Positions 6,745 to 13,986 of a stretch of DNA of 14,913 nt are shown one piece after another. Each line of letters begins with the position of its first letter. Position 1 is the first letter of the stretch. This DNA comes from Rhodospirillaceae bacterium CCH5-H10 (GTDB lineage Bacteria > Pseudomonadota > Alphaproteobacteria > Reyranellales > Reyranellaceae). The position numbers and the translations under genes are program-made. The notes under the pieces were generated by a model. The model was not told where the DNA came from, made no database searches, and saw nothing but the letters and a program-made list of their open reading frames with translations. Location: contig LSKJ01000419.1 in assembly GCA_001557035.1 (NCBI GenBank), positions 1 to 14,913 of the forward strand, given 5' to 3'.

Positions 6745-7035
6745 TTGCTCGGTTGCTTGTACTGCCCTAATCGCGGTGTGGCTGTGTTGCTTAGCGCCTC
6801 TGGACGTGCGGGAGCGCCGATCATGGGGTTTCGTGCGTGTGCATATGGCCCTCCGACGACGATCTACAACCGCTTCAATCGTTGGCGAAAGGCCGGGATT
6901 TGGGATCGGCTGATCGACGCCCATGACGGCAAGGTGCAGATGATCGGTTCGACCATCGTGCGCGTCCATCAGCAGGCGGCCGCCAAAAAAAACAAGCTGG
7001 AGACGCTTGTATCGGTCGAAGTCGTGGAGGATTGA
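6745..7035 (+). pseudogene. IS5-family transposase, upstream frame (OrfA), truncated and catalytically broken
   Basis: This frame carries the N-terminal half of the transposase catalytic region. Homology becomes clear from YGPPTTIYNRFNRWRKAGIW (about residues 34-53), followed by DRLIDAHDGKVQMIGSTIVR and VHQQAAAKK. In IS5-family enzymes the motif is MIDST, where Asp is the first metal-binding residue of the DDE triad. Here it is MIGST, with Gly68 encoded by GGT at 6946-6948, a single-base change from GAT. Residues before about 20 do not resemble the family, so the true start has been lost. The frame continues past an A8 run into the out-of-frame tail LETLVSVEVVED. Confidence 0.8.
6985..6992 (+). 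promoter_or_regulatory. A8 slippery site for programmed -1 frameshift
   Basis: Eight consecutive A lie in the overlap of the two transposase frames. Moving back one base here joins VHQQAAAKK to QAGDACIGRSRGGLTTKLH, restoring the conserved GRSRGGLTTK motif. Frameshifting on an A run between orfA and orfB is known for this IS5 subgroup. Confidence 0.75.
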
Positions 7036-7439
7036 CGACCAAGCTGCACGTCCGCGTCGTCGGCAATGGCCTACCGGTGCAGCTCGAGCTCTCCCCCGGG
7101 CAAGCCAACGACGCGCCGATGGCGGAGCTTCTCCTCAACGATCTGCCCCCAGGGGCCGTCGTGCTCGCCGATCGTGCCTACGACGCCGACTGGATCCGCG
7201 AGGTCATCGAGGACCAGGAATGCAAGGCCTGCATCCCGCCCAAGGTCAACCGCACCGAGCCCGCCCCCTACTCGAAGCGGACATACAAGAAGCGCAACCT
7301 CATCGAACGATGCATCGGAAAACTCAAGCAGTTCAGGCACGTCTGCACACGCTTCGACCGCATCGCCTTGAACTACCTTGCCATGGCAAAGCTCGCTGCC
7401 GTACGACTTTGGCTCAGGTATTATGAGTCCACAGCCTAG
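7032..7439 (+). pseudogene. IS5-family transposase, downstream frame (OrfB)
   Basis: The C-terminal part of the DDE transposase, normally made only as a frameshift fusion with the upstream frame. Homology already starts at about 6993, before the first ATG of this frame at 7032, so this is not an independent protein. It holds the second catalytic Asp (Asp47 of this frame, VLADRAYD) and the catalytic Glu (Glu92, RNLIERCIGKLKQFR), with the typical spacing and the CIPPKVNR stretch between them. The C-terminus RLWLRYYESTA is family-like. This half looks undamaged, in contrast to the upstream half. Confidence 0.85.
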
Positions 7440-7490
7440 TCAGGCGCGACCAACACACATTCATCAAAGAATGGCTGCAATCGCATGTAT

Positions 7491-7778
7491 CTAGGTGCCG
7501 CCTTCGGCCATCTCGCGAAGTTGCTTAATAATGACGGACCGCTCGACTGCAGAGTCCTTGCGCTCGGCGTTCAGCATCGCGAGCCGCTGCCGGACGTAAT
7601 TCAGTCGACGCTGGTACCTGATTAACGACTCGCCGGTTGGCTTCTGTGCGAGCGAGTCTTTGAGGCTAACGGATTCTACGTCGAACCGCTCGATTTCAGA
7701 GACGATGTCGGGCATTCGATCCTCCAGATAGATCCGACGTTTCTGGAGAACACGCTTCTCATCTGTCTCACTGTTCAT
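7491..7778 (-). CDS. Hypothetical coiled-coil protein
   Basis: A 95-aa highly charged protein with no membrane segment. From MNSETDEKRVLQKRRIYLED onward it is almost all predicted helix, with heptad-like hydrophobic spacing (I-IERFDVESVSLKDSLA, then LIRYQRRLNYVRQRLAML), a single likely break at KPTGES (about 46-51), and an acidic/Gly end (REMAEGGT). This suggests a two-helix hairpin. A GAAGG sequence lies about 12 nt before the ATG. It runs opposite to the IS5 remnant and is the best-preserved small gene in this decayed stretch. I do not recognise the family; a phage or plasmid accessory protein is possible given its neighbours. Confidence 0.55.
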   Translation of the reverse strand: MNSETDEKRVLQKRRIYLEDRMPDIVSEIERFDVESVSLKDSLAQKPTGESLIRYQRRLNYVRQRLAMLNAERKDSAVERSVIIKQLREMAEGGT

Positions 7779-7813
7779 GGAGTTTATCTCGCCTTCTCTC
7801 TCCGCACTACTTA

Positions 7814-8187
7814 TTAGCTTATCCGAATGCGCGCTTCAACCGCCCTGAGCGGTCGCGCTCCGAGGGTGGTGGCGGTTTGAACCTGAGCCTGCTTACGATG
7901 GTCACGAAGCTGCGGAAGTAGCGGACGGATTGGAGTGGCGAGTTGCAATGCGGTACCGACGCGATCCCCCGCCCACTCCGACACGATCACGGCGTGCGCG
8001 CCACACGTCGAGCATTGGCGCGGGCCCTGCCAGACGCCGAGCTCGGCTGCCCATTGCCAGGGTGCGGGATGCAGGGCACGCCCAGGCGCTCGCGCAACGA
8101 GCGCCGCTTGCTGAGGTGGCGGCCGACGAGCTCGATTTGGTGCGGAGTGATCAACTCACTTTCGACCCTCCAATGACGCGATGGCAC
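7814..8187 (-). pseudogene. Decayed phage-type gene(s): TPHQIEL fragment and a Cys-containing open frame
   Basis: On the minus strand, 8154-8077 reads ELITPHQIELVGRHLSKRRS. The TPHQI motif recurs at about 9420 and resembles the N-terminus of small alphaproteobacterial phage proteins. The frame then degrades to low complexity. A different minus frame, open to the TAA at 7816-7814, reads APWQWAAELGVWQGPRQCST, then CGAHAVIVSEWAGDRVGTAL, then RPLLPQLRDHRKQ, which looks protein-like and contains a CxxC pair. I read this as one or two genes broken by frameshift. The original function cannot be stated. Confidence 0.35.
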
Positions 8188-8409
8188 TTCTCACTGGCAT
8201 TGTAGGTCATGGCGCCGGGGACGGCTTCGGTCGAACAGCTGGAGGTCGCTGGAGGCCAGAGGCGCCGAGATGCCGAACTTCCGCATGATGTGAGTTCGGT
8301 TGATGAACCCAAAGACGCGAAGGGTTTCGGTGATCCAGTCGAGCCGGTGTTGCGGGAAATACTTAATGCGTCGATGTTTCGGCACTCGACGATGAGGGCG
8401 ACGACCCAA
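8151..8409 (-). pseudogene. Frameshifted DeoR-like helix-turn-helix protein remnant (phage type)
   Basis: From about 8349 the minus strand reads HRLDWITETLRVFGFINRTH, then IMRKFGISAPLASSDLQLFD. This is a winged-helix/DeoR-like HTH of the sort found at the N-terminus of WYL regulators and in small alphaproteobacterial prophage proteins: the recognition region FGISxPxAxxDL is clear. Near 8210-8230 the frame breaks, and the continuation PGAMTYNASEKCHRVIGG is in another frame ending at 8151, matching the P(D/G)xMxYDxxxKxY tail such proteins carry. There is no WYL domain afterwards. It therefore looks like a short phage regulator inactivated by a small indel, perhaps in the CCCC run of the break region. 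Confidence 0.55.
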
Positions 8410-8999
8410 AGGTTGGACTCCCAGATTTTTTCCCGTTCAAGTTGGCGAAGAAGATTGCGAACGTTCAACGAGATGAGACGAGGCAATGGTTGGCGCCTGC
8501 GGGTCGCTTGATCGACCAGCTGTCGCGGCTGCGCGCGGGCCTTGATCGCGCGCTTGGCATCGGGGGATCTCGGCCGGTGCATGATGGCGTCGGCCGCGAA
8601 GGCGGTGGCGGCCGGACTGTTGGCCAGAGCCACGATCAGCGGCGCGTCAGCCAGCGTCAGCTCGAGGCCGCGCCCGCCGACCGACGCGTTCGTGCTGAGC
8701 GCGGCGACCTTGTTTCCGTTCGCGTCCTCCATGCGAATCTAGCAGACGCCATCGGGCGGCGGATGGCGCACGATCCGGATGACCCCGGGACGGAACTGCG
8801 GGCATCGTGCGATTCCAACCGAGTGCGCCGTAGGAGCTCCATCAGAGTGGGCAACTCGCGAACGGCTTTCATCGATGGCGCTCATTGCGGAGCCGGCAGT
8901 TTACGCATCGCCTTCCACCTTGTGAGTAGCTCGCAATCGCCACCGAACGTGACCGGCTGCGCGCTCACAACCAGTACGCGGCATGTTAACGTTGAGGCC
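8410..8999. other. Stretch without a convincing gene
   Basis: The best candidate is a minus-strand reading from an ATG at 8732 (MEDANGNKVAALSTNASVGG, then LELTLADAPLIVALANSPAA). It resembles small phage proteins with a DAxGxxVA strand followed by an Ala-rich helix, but after about residue 60 it becomes low complexity and merges with the HTH remnant frame. A long plus-strand frame is also open across the region, but its composition is that of a shadow. I see no RNA gene or repeat. Confidence 0.35.
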
Positions 9000-9302
9000 A
9001 TGACGACCAACCTAACAGTCGTAGCCACAGGCCGGTGCGGCCTCGTTCAACGTATGGAGCGATATCTCGATACCGTTGAGAAGGATGGCAAAGTGTTTGG
9101 CCCGCGGGAAATCGATCTGCTCTGCCGAGCGCTGGGCTACCTGGAGATGGGATACTCCCAGGCCAGCGAGGTCGCGATGCTACAGGTCGAGCAGGCCGAC
9201 CTCTATTGCTCAAAAGGCCGCAACGGCCCCCCGCGGACCATGGCTGATCGTTGCCGAGGTTCGAGCCAGAATGGCGCGAGTGCTGCAGGGCGTGTAAAGT
9301 GA
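9000..9302 (+). pseudogene. Small hypothetical protein, probably frameshifted near its C-terminus
   Basis: From the ATG at 9000 a 100-aa frame reads MTTNLTVVATGRCGLVQRME, then KVFGPREIDLLCRALGYLEM and GYSQASEVAMLQVEQADLY, a helical, soluble-looking sequence. After about residue 70 it turns to unlikely sequence (CSKGRNGPPRTMADRCRG). A neighbouring plus-strand frame covers the same stretch with APRGPWLIVAEVRARMARVL and stops at 9297. A single indel between about 9210 and 9235, where an A4 run and a C6 run lie, would join the two into a ~98-aa protein. GTTGAGG lies upstream as a weak ribosome site. I do not recognise the family. Confidence 0.45.
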
Positions 9303-9451
9303 TCGCGCCCCACGTCCCAACACATAGGCCCGGCGCAGAAGTGGTTGCGGTGGCTGATCAGGGGGGTAGTACGCAGACCCAGGGCGTGCCGGGCGCGGTC
9401 GATCTGGTGCGGGGTCACAGTCCGAGCCTCGTACTTGAACGCCATCACCAT
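9203..9451 (-). pseudogene. Truncated phage-type protein with TPHQID motif
   Basis: The minus strand reads MVMAFKYEARTVTPHQIDRA, then RHALGLRTTPLISHRNHFCA and GP. This resembles the N-terminus of small alphaproteobacterial prophage proteins of unknown function, in which xPxQIxLARxALGL is followed by a YRNHFxAGPGH-type segment. After GPMCWDVGRDHF (about 9310) the family-like sequence ends, although the frame stays open to 9203 through the 3' end of the opposing gene. It is convergent with the gene at 9000, and its C-terminal half is missing. The start could be either Met of MVMAF. Confidence 0.5.
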
Positions 9452-9487
9452 GATGAGTCGACCATCGCTCCCTCGCCCCGCCCCCAA

Positions 9488-9904
9488 TCGGGGTCATCGG
9501 CGGCCCTTCAGACGTCGCGGACTGCACTGCAGTACACGACGGATCGGCCATCCGGCCGAGGATGGAGAACCTTCATGCGAGTTCCGGGCGCGGATGCCAG
9601 CGCAACCACACCAATGGTCGGTTTCACCGGCCCGTTGCGATGAGACTGGCGGCTCCGAGAGACGGATGTGACAGGCAAAATCGCATTCATCCAATCGGTC
9701 TGTTCGGCCATTGGGTCGGACTGGTGTGAGGATGAGGAAATCCTCCCGAGCCGGATCTGGTGGCCGACGCCCCGCCACTGGGGCCTTGCCCTACTCGGCG
9801 TCCTCTTGGGTGGGCACGTCCGTCGGATACTCGCCTTGGCTGACTCGTAGTCGGCCGTGTAGGGTGGGTATCCCTTGGCTGAGTGGCTCGAAAAGTAGAC
9901 GGCG
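9488..9904. other. Stretch without a convincing gene
   Basis: Open frames exist on both strands but none has recognisable homology. The most protein-like is a plus-strand GTG-initiated 60-aa frame at 9668-9850 (TGKIAFIQSVCSAIGSDWCE, later GLALLGVLLGGHV). I do not assign it. The promoter of the oxidoreductase gene at 9905 must lie here, but I cannot point to clear boxes. Confidence 0.35.
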
Positions 9905-11494
9905 ATGGCTGATGCAGCGGCACCTCCTGGCACGCGCAAATGGAACATGGCGCCTCCGTTCCGTCACGACGGTGGCCTGGCATGGGTGGCCGAACTGCCG
10001 CCAGAGCTATGGACCGAAACCGACGACAACGATCATTCACACCGATCAACGCTCCGCGTGCTCGAAAACGACATGGAGCTTGGGCCTGCCCACGCCGTCC
10101 ACGCCACGATCCAGGCCTCCGGTGATGGCCGGTATTCTTTCTGGATGAACGTGGTCTACTTCTCCAGCTCTGACGGGAGCAATCCCAATACCAATGGTCG
10201 GGTTTATTCAATCGTTACGACGCTTCCGCTTCAGGAGTCCAGGAGCGTGCAGCGAGCGATAACACCCTCCAACACCGTACAGTGGTCTCCACCTGTTCAG
10301 CCGATTCGATGCGCGCTTGTCGGCCTGGGCAACCGCGGACGTGCCCTGGCCCGCATTATTAGAGGGCTCGCCGGCGTTGAAATTGGATGGCTGGTAGATT
10401 CATCCCCTGACAGGGTTGCGCAACTGCAGGAAGAGTTCACTTTCCCGGATGCGCGAACCAGCAGCGATTTTATGTCGCCGCTTGACGACCCGGCGATCGA
10501 TGCCGTGTTCATCATGGTACCGGATCACGTTCATCGGCTTATCGCGGAGAAGGCTTTTTGGGCAAAGAAGCATGTCTTCCTCGAAAAGCCCGTCGCCACC
10601 ACGACTGCGGATGGAAAAGCAATCGCCGCCGCGTGGCTGGCAAGCGGCCGGATCTTCCAACTCGGTTATGTGTTGCGCTGGGCGCCGTTTTACCAAGCCA
10701 TTCGCAACGTCATTCGCCAAAACAGGCTGGGGCCGATCCGCGTGATCAGCCTCAGCGAGCAACTCAGCGTTGCTCATGGCGCCAGTTTCCTCAGGCGCTG
10801 GCACGCCAATGCGGATCAATCGGGCAGCCTGATTGTTCACAAATCTTGCCACGACTTCGACCTGGTGTGCTGGCTGCTCGACTCGCGCCCCCGTGTGGTC
10901 GGCAGCTTAGGAGGCTTGAATACGTTCCATCGGCCTGCCCCCTCCCCCTTCTGCTCGCAATGTACCGTGCGGCCCGACTGTCCCTATGCCGATACGGGAC
11001 TCCACGAAAATCGAACTGCGGCCGAGCGCGCCGATCCAAGTGCCTTCGGACTAGATCGCTGCGTTTTCCGGCTGGACGAGCGGATCGTCGACAATCAAGT
11101 CGTGTCTTTCGAGTTAGAGAGCGGCACGCGAGGCACCTACTATCTGGCGATGCAGGGCCCCAGGAGAAGCGAAAGACGGATCACAATCATTGGCGACGCA
11201 GCACGGCTGGATGGCGTCTTTGAAGATGGCAAGTTTACGATTGCCTCTACAGATCCGAACGTTGAACAGATCGAATGGTCCACACAGGGCCGCAAACGCG
11301 GCGGCCACGGCGGCGGTGACGTCTCCAGCGTGATCCGGTTCTTCGACGCTTGCGTCGGACGCTCCTCCCCGCCGATAAAAACCGTCGAAGACGCCTTGGC
11401 GGGCCTCGTTTTCGCCGCCTCGGCCGAACAGTCGCGGATCAGCCACCAGATGGTGACCGTGGAAGACGACGATTTTCACTGCGGCCAGACGTAA
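9905..11494 (+). CDS. Gfo/Idh/MocA-family oxidoreductase with an extra N-terminal domain
   Basis: A 529-aa predicted NAD(P)-dependent sugar or cyclitol dehydrogenase. Residues about 15-108 are an added domain (TLRVLENDMELGPAHAVHAT, then YSFWMNVVYFSSSDGSNPNT and NGRVYSI). From memory, this LGPAHA...FSTSDxSDPxTNGR type is attached to various polysaccharide-biosynthesis enzymes. The Rossmann fold starts at IRCALVGLGNRGRA (134-147), and EKP (227-229), the family's cofactor/catalytic-loop motif, is intact in VFLEKPVATT. KSCHDFDL (313-320) supplies the expected His and Asp. Three Cys in CSQCTVRPDCPY (350-361) plus Cys386 could form a metal or structural site. The start at 9905 keeps the whole added domain; its ribosome site is weak. 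The gene converges with the DUF4407-methyltransferase gene. The substrate is unknown; glycan or lipopolysaccharide sugar metabolism is inference. Confidence 0.85.
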   Translation: MADAAAPPGTRKWNMAPPFRHDGGLAWVAELPPELWTETDDNDHSHRSTLRVLENDMELGPAHAVHATIQASGDGRYSFWMNVVYFSSSDGSNPNTNGRVYSIVTTLPLQESRSVQRAITPSNTVQWSPPVQPIRCALVGLGNRGRALARIIRGLAGVEIGWLVDSSPDRVAQLQEEFTFPDARTSSDFMSPLDDPAIDAVFIMVPDHVHRLIAEKAFWAKKHVFLEKPVATTTADGKAIAAAWLASGRIFQLGYVLRWAPFYQAIRNVIRQNRLGPIRVISLSEQLSVAHGASFLRRWHANADQSGSLIVHKSCHDFDLVCWLLDSRPRVVGSLGGLNTFHRPAPSPFCSQCTVRPDCPYADTGLHENRTAAERADPSAFGLDRCVFRLDERIVDNQVVSFELESGTRGTYYLAMQGPRRSERRITIIGDAARLDGVFEDGKFTIASTDPNVEQIEWSTQGRKRGGHGGGDVSSVIRFFDACVGRSSPPIKTVEDALAGLVFAASAEQSRISHQMVTVEDDDFHCGQT

Positions 11495-11790
11495 ACACAT
11501 TGGCTGCGCCCGGATCGTTTGCCCTCGGACGCGCCGAAGATCAGGACCTTTTGGCCAAGGTCTATTGTATCGTGCGACATGGCACAGATGGTCCGGCGTG
11601 CGACGATTTTCTTGTACACAAGGAAGCAGGTTCGTTTGGACCACCGCATCAAGGAGCCCGCAGACATCCGTTTTTCCGTTACCCACCCAGAGCGAAGGAA
11701 AGCCCGTTTCAGTTTCTTCCCGACAGCGCCGACTGTGATCCGATGCCTTGCAAGGAGGCCGCCGGGTATTCTGATCGGAATTTCAATCGC
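11495..11790. other. Convergent intergenic stretch with a possible gene fragment
   Basis: About 300 bp lie between the stops of the two large convergent genes. A minus-strand reading near 11510-11580 gives DTIDLGQKVLIFGASEGKRS, reminiscent of the start of a nucleotide-binding fold in sugar-modifying enzymes, but it is short and breaks off at once. I see no clear intrinsic terminator hairpin with a T run. Confidence 0.3.
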
Positions 11791-13926
11791 CTAGATGGGC
11801 TCAGATCCCCGAAAACTACGGCCGGAGCTTTGCTTGTGCGCAAAATGCCGTATGTCCGTATCGCCCATGGCGTAGACCTGCGCGACCTCTCTGAATCCGA
11901 GCTCCTGCAGCTTGTTGATCAAGGTCCTTTGCGACTGCAAATCTCGCACCTCGCCGAATCGAGACAAATCGATGATCAGATGATCGAAAAGGCGTAGTGA
12001 CCAGATAACGCTGTCGATCTCTTCCATCATGAGGTTGCTGGTGACGTTGGTAGAAACCAGCACGGCTTCACCGTCGATATCGGTTCGGTCGAGCTGAAGG
12101 ACATTCGGGAAGAAGCCATACAGCAGCGACAGCTGACTGGTATCGAAGCCCTGTCGCGACATCGCGGCAGTCAGCGCGGTTACGGCTTCGTAGCGACCCG
12201 CATCAGATTCGAAGCCCACTGCTCTAAATCCGCTGACGGCCAGACACAGGCTGAGTTCGCCGAAGCCCATGCCAAGCTCGAAGAACTGCGCCTGTCTAAG
12301 AAAGTGGGCGCGGCAGTAGTCAACAATCGCCATGTCGGAAGCGACGAACAACGGGCCGTGTGGCAGCCTGGTCGTGTAATAATCACCCGCGGCGCGTGTG
12401 TGGTCCGGGCTTGCCTCGACCCATTTCACCAGCCAAGCGATCGCAGCCTGTTCGAAGGCGGCAATTCCGGATCGTGGCAAAGGCTCTGGCGGTGGGTTCT
12501 TCCGGGGCGGCGTGAGAGCCTTTGATGGGGATGCGTCAAGCTGTGGAGGCGGCGTATTCGTACTGGCAATCAGTCCGGCATTGCGCGGCAGGCCGACGCC
12601 AACAACGTTGATCACGTCCAGGGAGGCTGCATTGGCACGGTCGTTCATTTCGCGGAAAGCACGCCTTTGACCAAGAGCGACAGCCGTTCTGATCCTCGCC
12701 GAGTACACCGTGGGCGGCGCAAACAATATCTTGGCCAGAACCGGCGCCAATTCGAGAAAGGCGATGAAGGCCTTGATTAGATATGACATCTGCGTGAAAG
12801 CCGGCCCTCTCACCGGATCGCGGCGCAGTTCCTCCATAACGCCCAGGCGAATGATAGGGTCATCGCGCAGAGGAATATACACACCGTCTCGCCTCAGCTG
12901 CACCTCATAGTCCGCAATCAGAGCAGGTCTCCGTGCCTCGAAGGCAACCAACTCGGCGCGAAGCGTATCAAGCTCCTTGTGTCGGGCCGTGATGATCTCG
13001 CTTTCCGACGCAGCTCGCCGCCTGGCGAGCTCGCTGGCTTTGCCGTCCAGTTCGATCGCTCTTACGCGGAGAGCGTCGAGTTCCTTCAACAGCTTGTCGT
13101 TGGCGTCACGCATCTCGCGGACTGTGACAACCAGATTGTAGCAAAGGCTTGGCGCGTCGCAGCCGGGCCGACCCGTGCGGTGGGGCTTGTCCTTGATCCC
13201 ATAGCGCTCGGCGTAAATGTCCTCATTCAAGTCTTTGATGCGCTTTTCATTGTCTGCAAGAGTGCCTTCGATTGCTGCCATCCGGTTGCGTGCGGCGGCG
13301 GCATCCCGCCGCAACAGGTCGTACTCATCCTGATCGGTAGAGGAGACGAAGCCTCCTTGCAGCCCCCTTATCGCGCCTTCCACCCGGCTGATGACGGCAC
13401 GCTGCGCGCTTGCCTTCTCATCGAGGGCTTTTTCGAAATCGGCGACGCTCTGCCGGTACGGGGCATTCTGAGAGAAGTTATCGACAGCCATCCTTTCACG
13501 AATGGCCCCGTCAAACACGGCGAGTTCGGCAAACACCGACAGCGTGTAGGCTATGGCGAGCGAAATGAGTAATCGGAACGACAACCTCCAAAGCGGTCGC
13601 GCAAAAGCAGCAATGCGGCGCCATGGCCCGGTGTGATCTCGATCGATCTCACGGGCTTCATGAAGCAAAGCCACCGTGAACCAATCGAATTGAAACAAGG
13701 CACGATCGAACGTCGTGACGACAGCGGCCACCATGAAGGCCACGAAGACACGTGCATAGATTTCGCCGAGGAAATAGCCGATCGAGTAGTAGGTGAGACC
13801 AAACACCACGACGAAGTTCAAGAGCAGGGAAAATCCGAGCTGTGCCGCCCACACCCGATCGGTGGCCGGGCAGTCTTCCAACGCGACTGGATCCACACCC
13901 GCGATCTTGCAAAAAACTGCCCGCAC
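11791..13926 (-). CDS. DUF4407 membrane/coiled-coil protein fused to a SAM-dependent methyltransferase-like domain
   Basis: A 711-aa two-part protein. Residues 1-~430 match DUF4407: an N-terminal KIAGVDPVALEDCPATDR motif, membrane segments near 29-52, 57-76 and 115-138, a long charged coiled-coil region (about 160-345) with a Cys-containing insert (GRPGCDAPSLCYNL), and a fourth membrane segment near 380-402. A Pro-rich linker (about 455-485, PPPQLDASPSKALTPPRKNP) follows. Residues about 490-711 resemble a class I methyltransferase: motif I FFELGMGFGELSL (548-560), acidic residue Glu573 at the end of the second strand (AVGFESD), and LIIDLSRFG further on. The GTG start at 13926 has AGGAG 7 nt upstream. 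Topology would place the methyltransferase in the cytoplasm, tethered to the inner membrane. I know no described function for this combination; the target is unknown. Confidence 0.82.
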   Translation of the reverse strand: MRAVFCKIAGVDPVALEDCPATDRVWAAQLGFSLLLNFVVVFGLTYYSIGYFLGEIYARVFVAFMVAAVVTTFDRALFQFDWFTVALLHEAREIDRDHTGPWRRIAAFARPLWRLSFRLLISLAIAYTLSVFAELAVFDGAIRERMAVDNFSQNAPYRQSVADFEKALDEKASAQRAVISRVEGAIRGLQGGFVSSTDQDEYDLLRRDAAAARNRMAAIEGTLADNEKRIKDLNEDIYAERYGIKDKPHRTGRPGCDAPSLCYNLVVTVREMRDANDKLLKELDALRVRAIELDGKASELARRRAASESEIITARHKELDTLRAELVAFEARRPALIADYEVQLRRDGVYIPLRDDPIIRLGVMEELRRDPVRGPAFTQMSYLIKAFIAFLELAPVLAKILFAPPTVYSARIRTAVALGQRRAFREMNDRANAASLDVINVVGVGLPRNAGLIASTNTPPPQLDASPSKALTPPRKNPPPEPLPRSGIAAFEQAAIAWLVKWVEASPDHTRAAGDYYTTRLPHGPLFVASDMAIVDYCRAHFLRQAQFFELGMGFGELSLCLAVSGFRAVGFESDAGRYEAVTALTAAMSRQGFDTSQLSLLYGFFPNVLQLDRTDIDGEAVLVSTNVTSNLMMEEIDSVIWSLRLFDHLIIDLSRFGEVRDLQSQRTLINKLQELGFREVAQVYAMGDTDIRHFAHKQSSGRSFRGSEPI

Positions 13927-13933
13927 TCTCCCG

Positions 13934-13938
13934 CTCCT
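13934..13938 (-). promoter_or_regulatory. Ribosome binding site supporting a GTG start
   Basis: AGGAG on the minus strand lies 7 nt before the GTG at 13926 and fixes the start of the DUF4407-methyltransferase gene, for which no better ATG exists nearby. Confidence 0.75.
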
Positions 13939-13986
13939 CTATCCTTGCTCACCAACAGGCGGACCTTCGGCTTGAGCCCATACGCA

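Larger units (their letters stand above)
6745..7439 (+). mobile_element. Degenerate IS5-family insertion sequence (IS427-like, 5' truncated)
   Basis: Two overlapping frames together encode an IS5-family DDE transposase of the frameshifting type. The 5' end is degraded: the usual N-terminal region is missing and the GAPWRDLP region reads as RAGAPIMGFRACAYGP. The 3' end of the transposase is complete (RLWLRYYESTA). I could not identify a matched pair of terminal inverted repeats or a target-site duplication. With the first catalytic Asp also lost, the element is dead. Confidence 0.85.

Noticed and set aside
8442..8999. A long plus-strand open frame upstream of and in frame with the 9000 gene
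   Set aside because: The composition is that of a shadow and it overlaps phage-type remnants on the minus strand; only the part from the ATG at 9000 looks coding.
11350..11997. A 215-codon plus-strand frame overlapping the ends of both large convergent genes
   Set aside because: It runs antisense into the methyltransferase domain and out of frame over the oxidoreductase; both overlapped genes have clear domain motifs.
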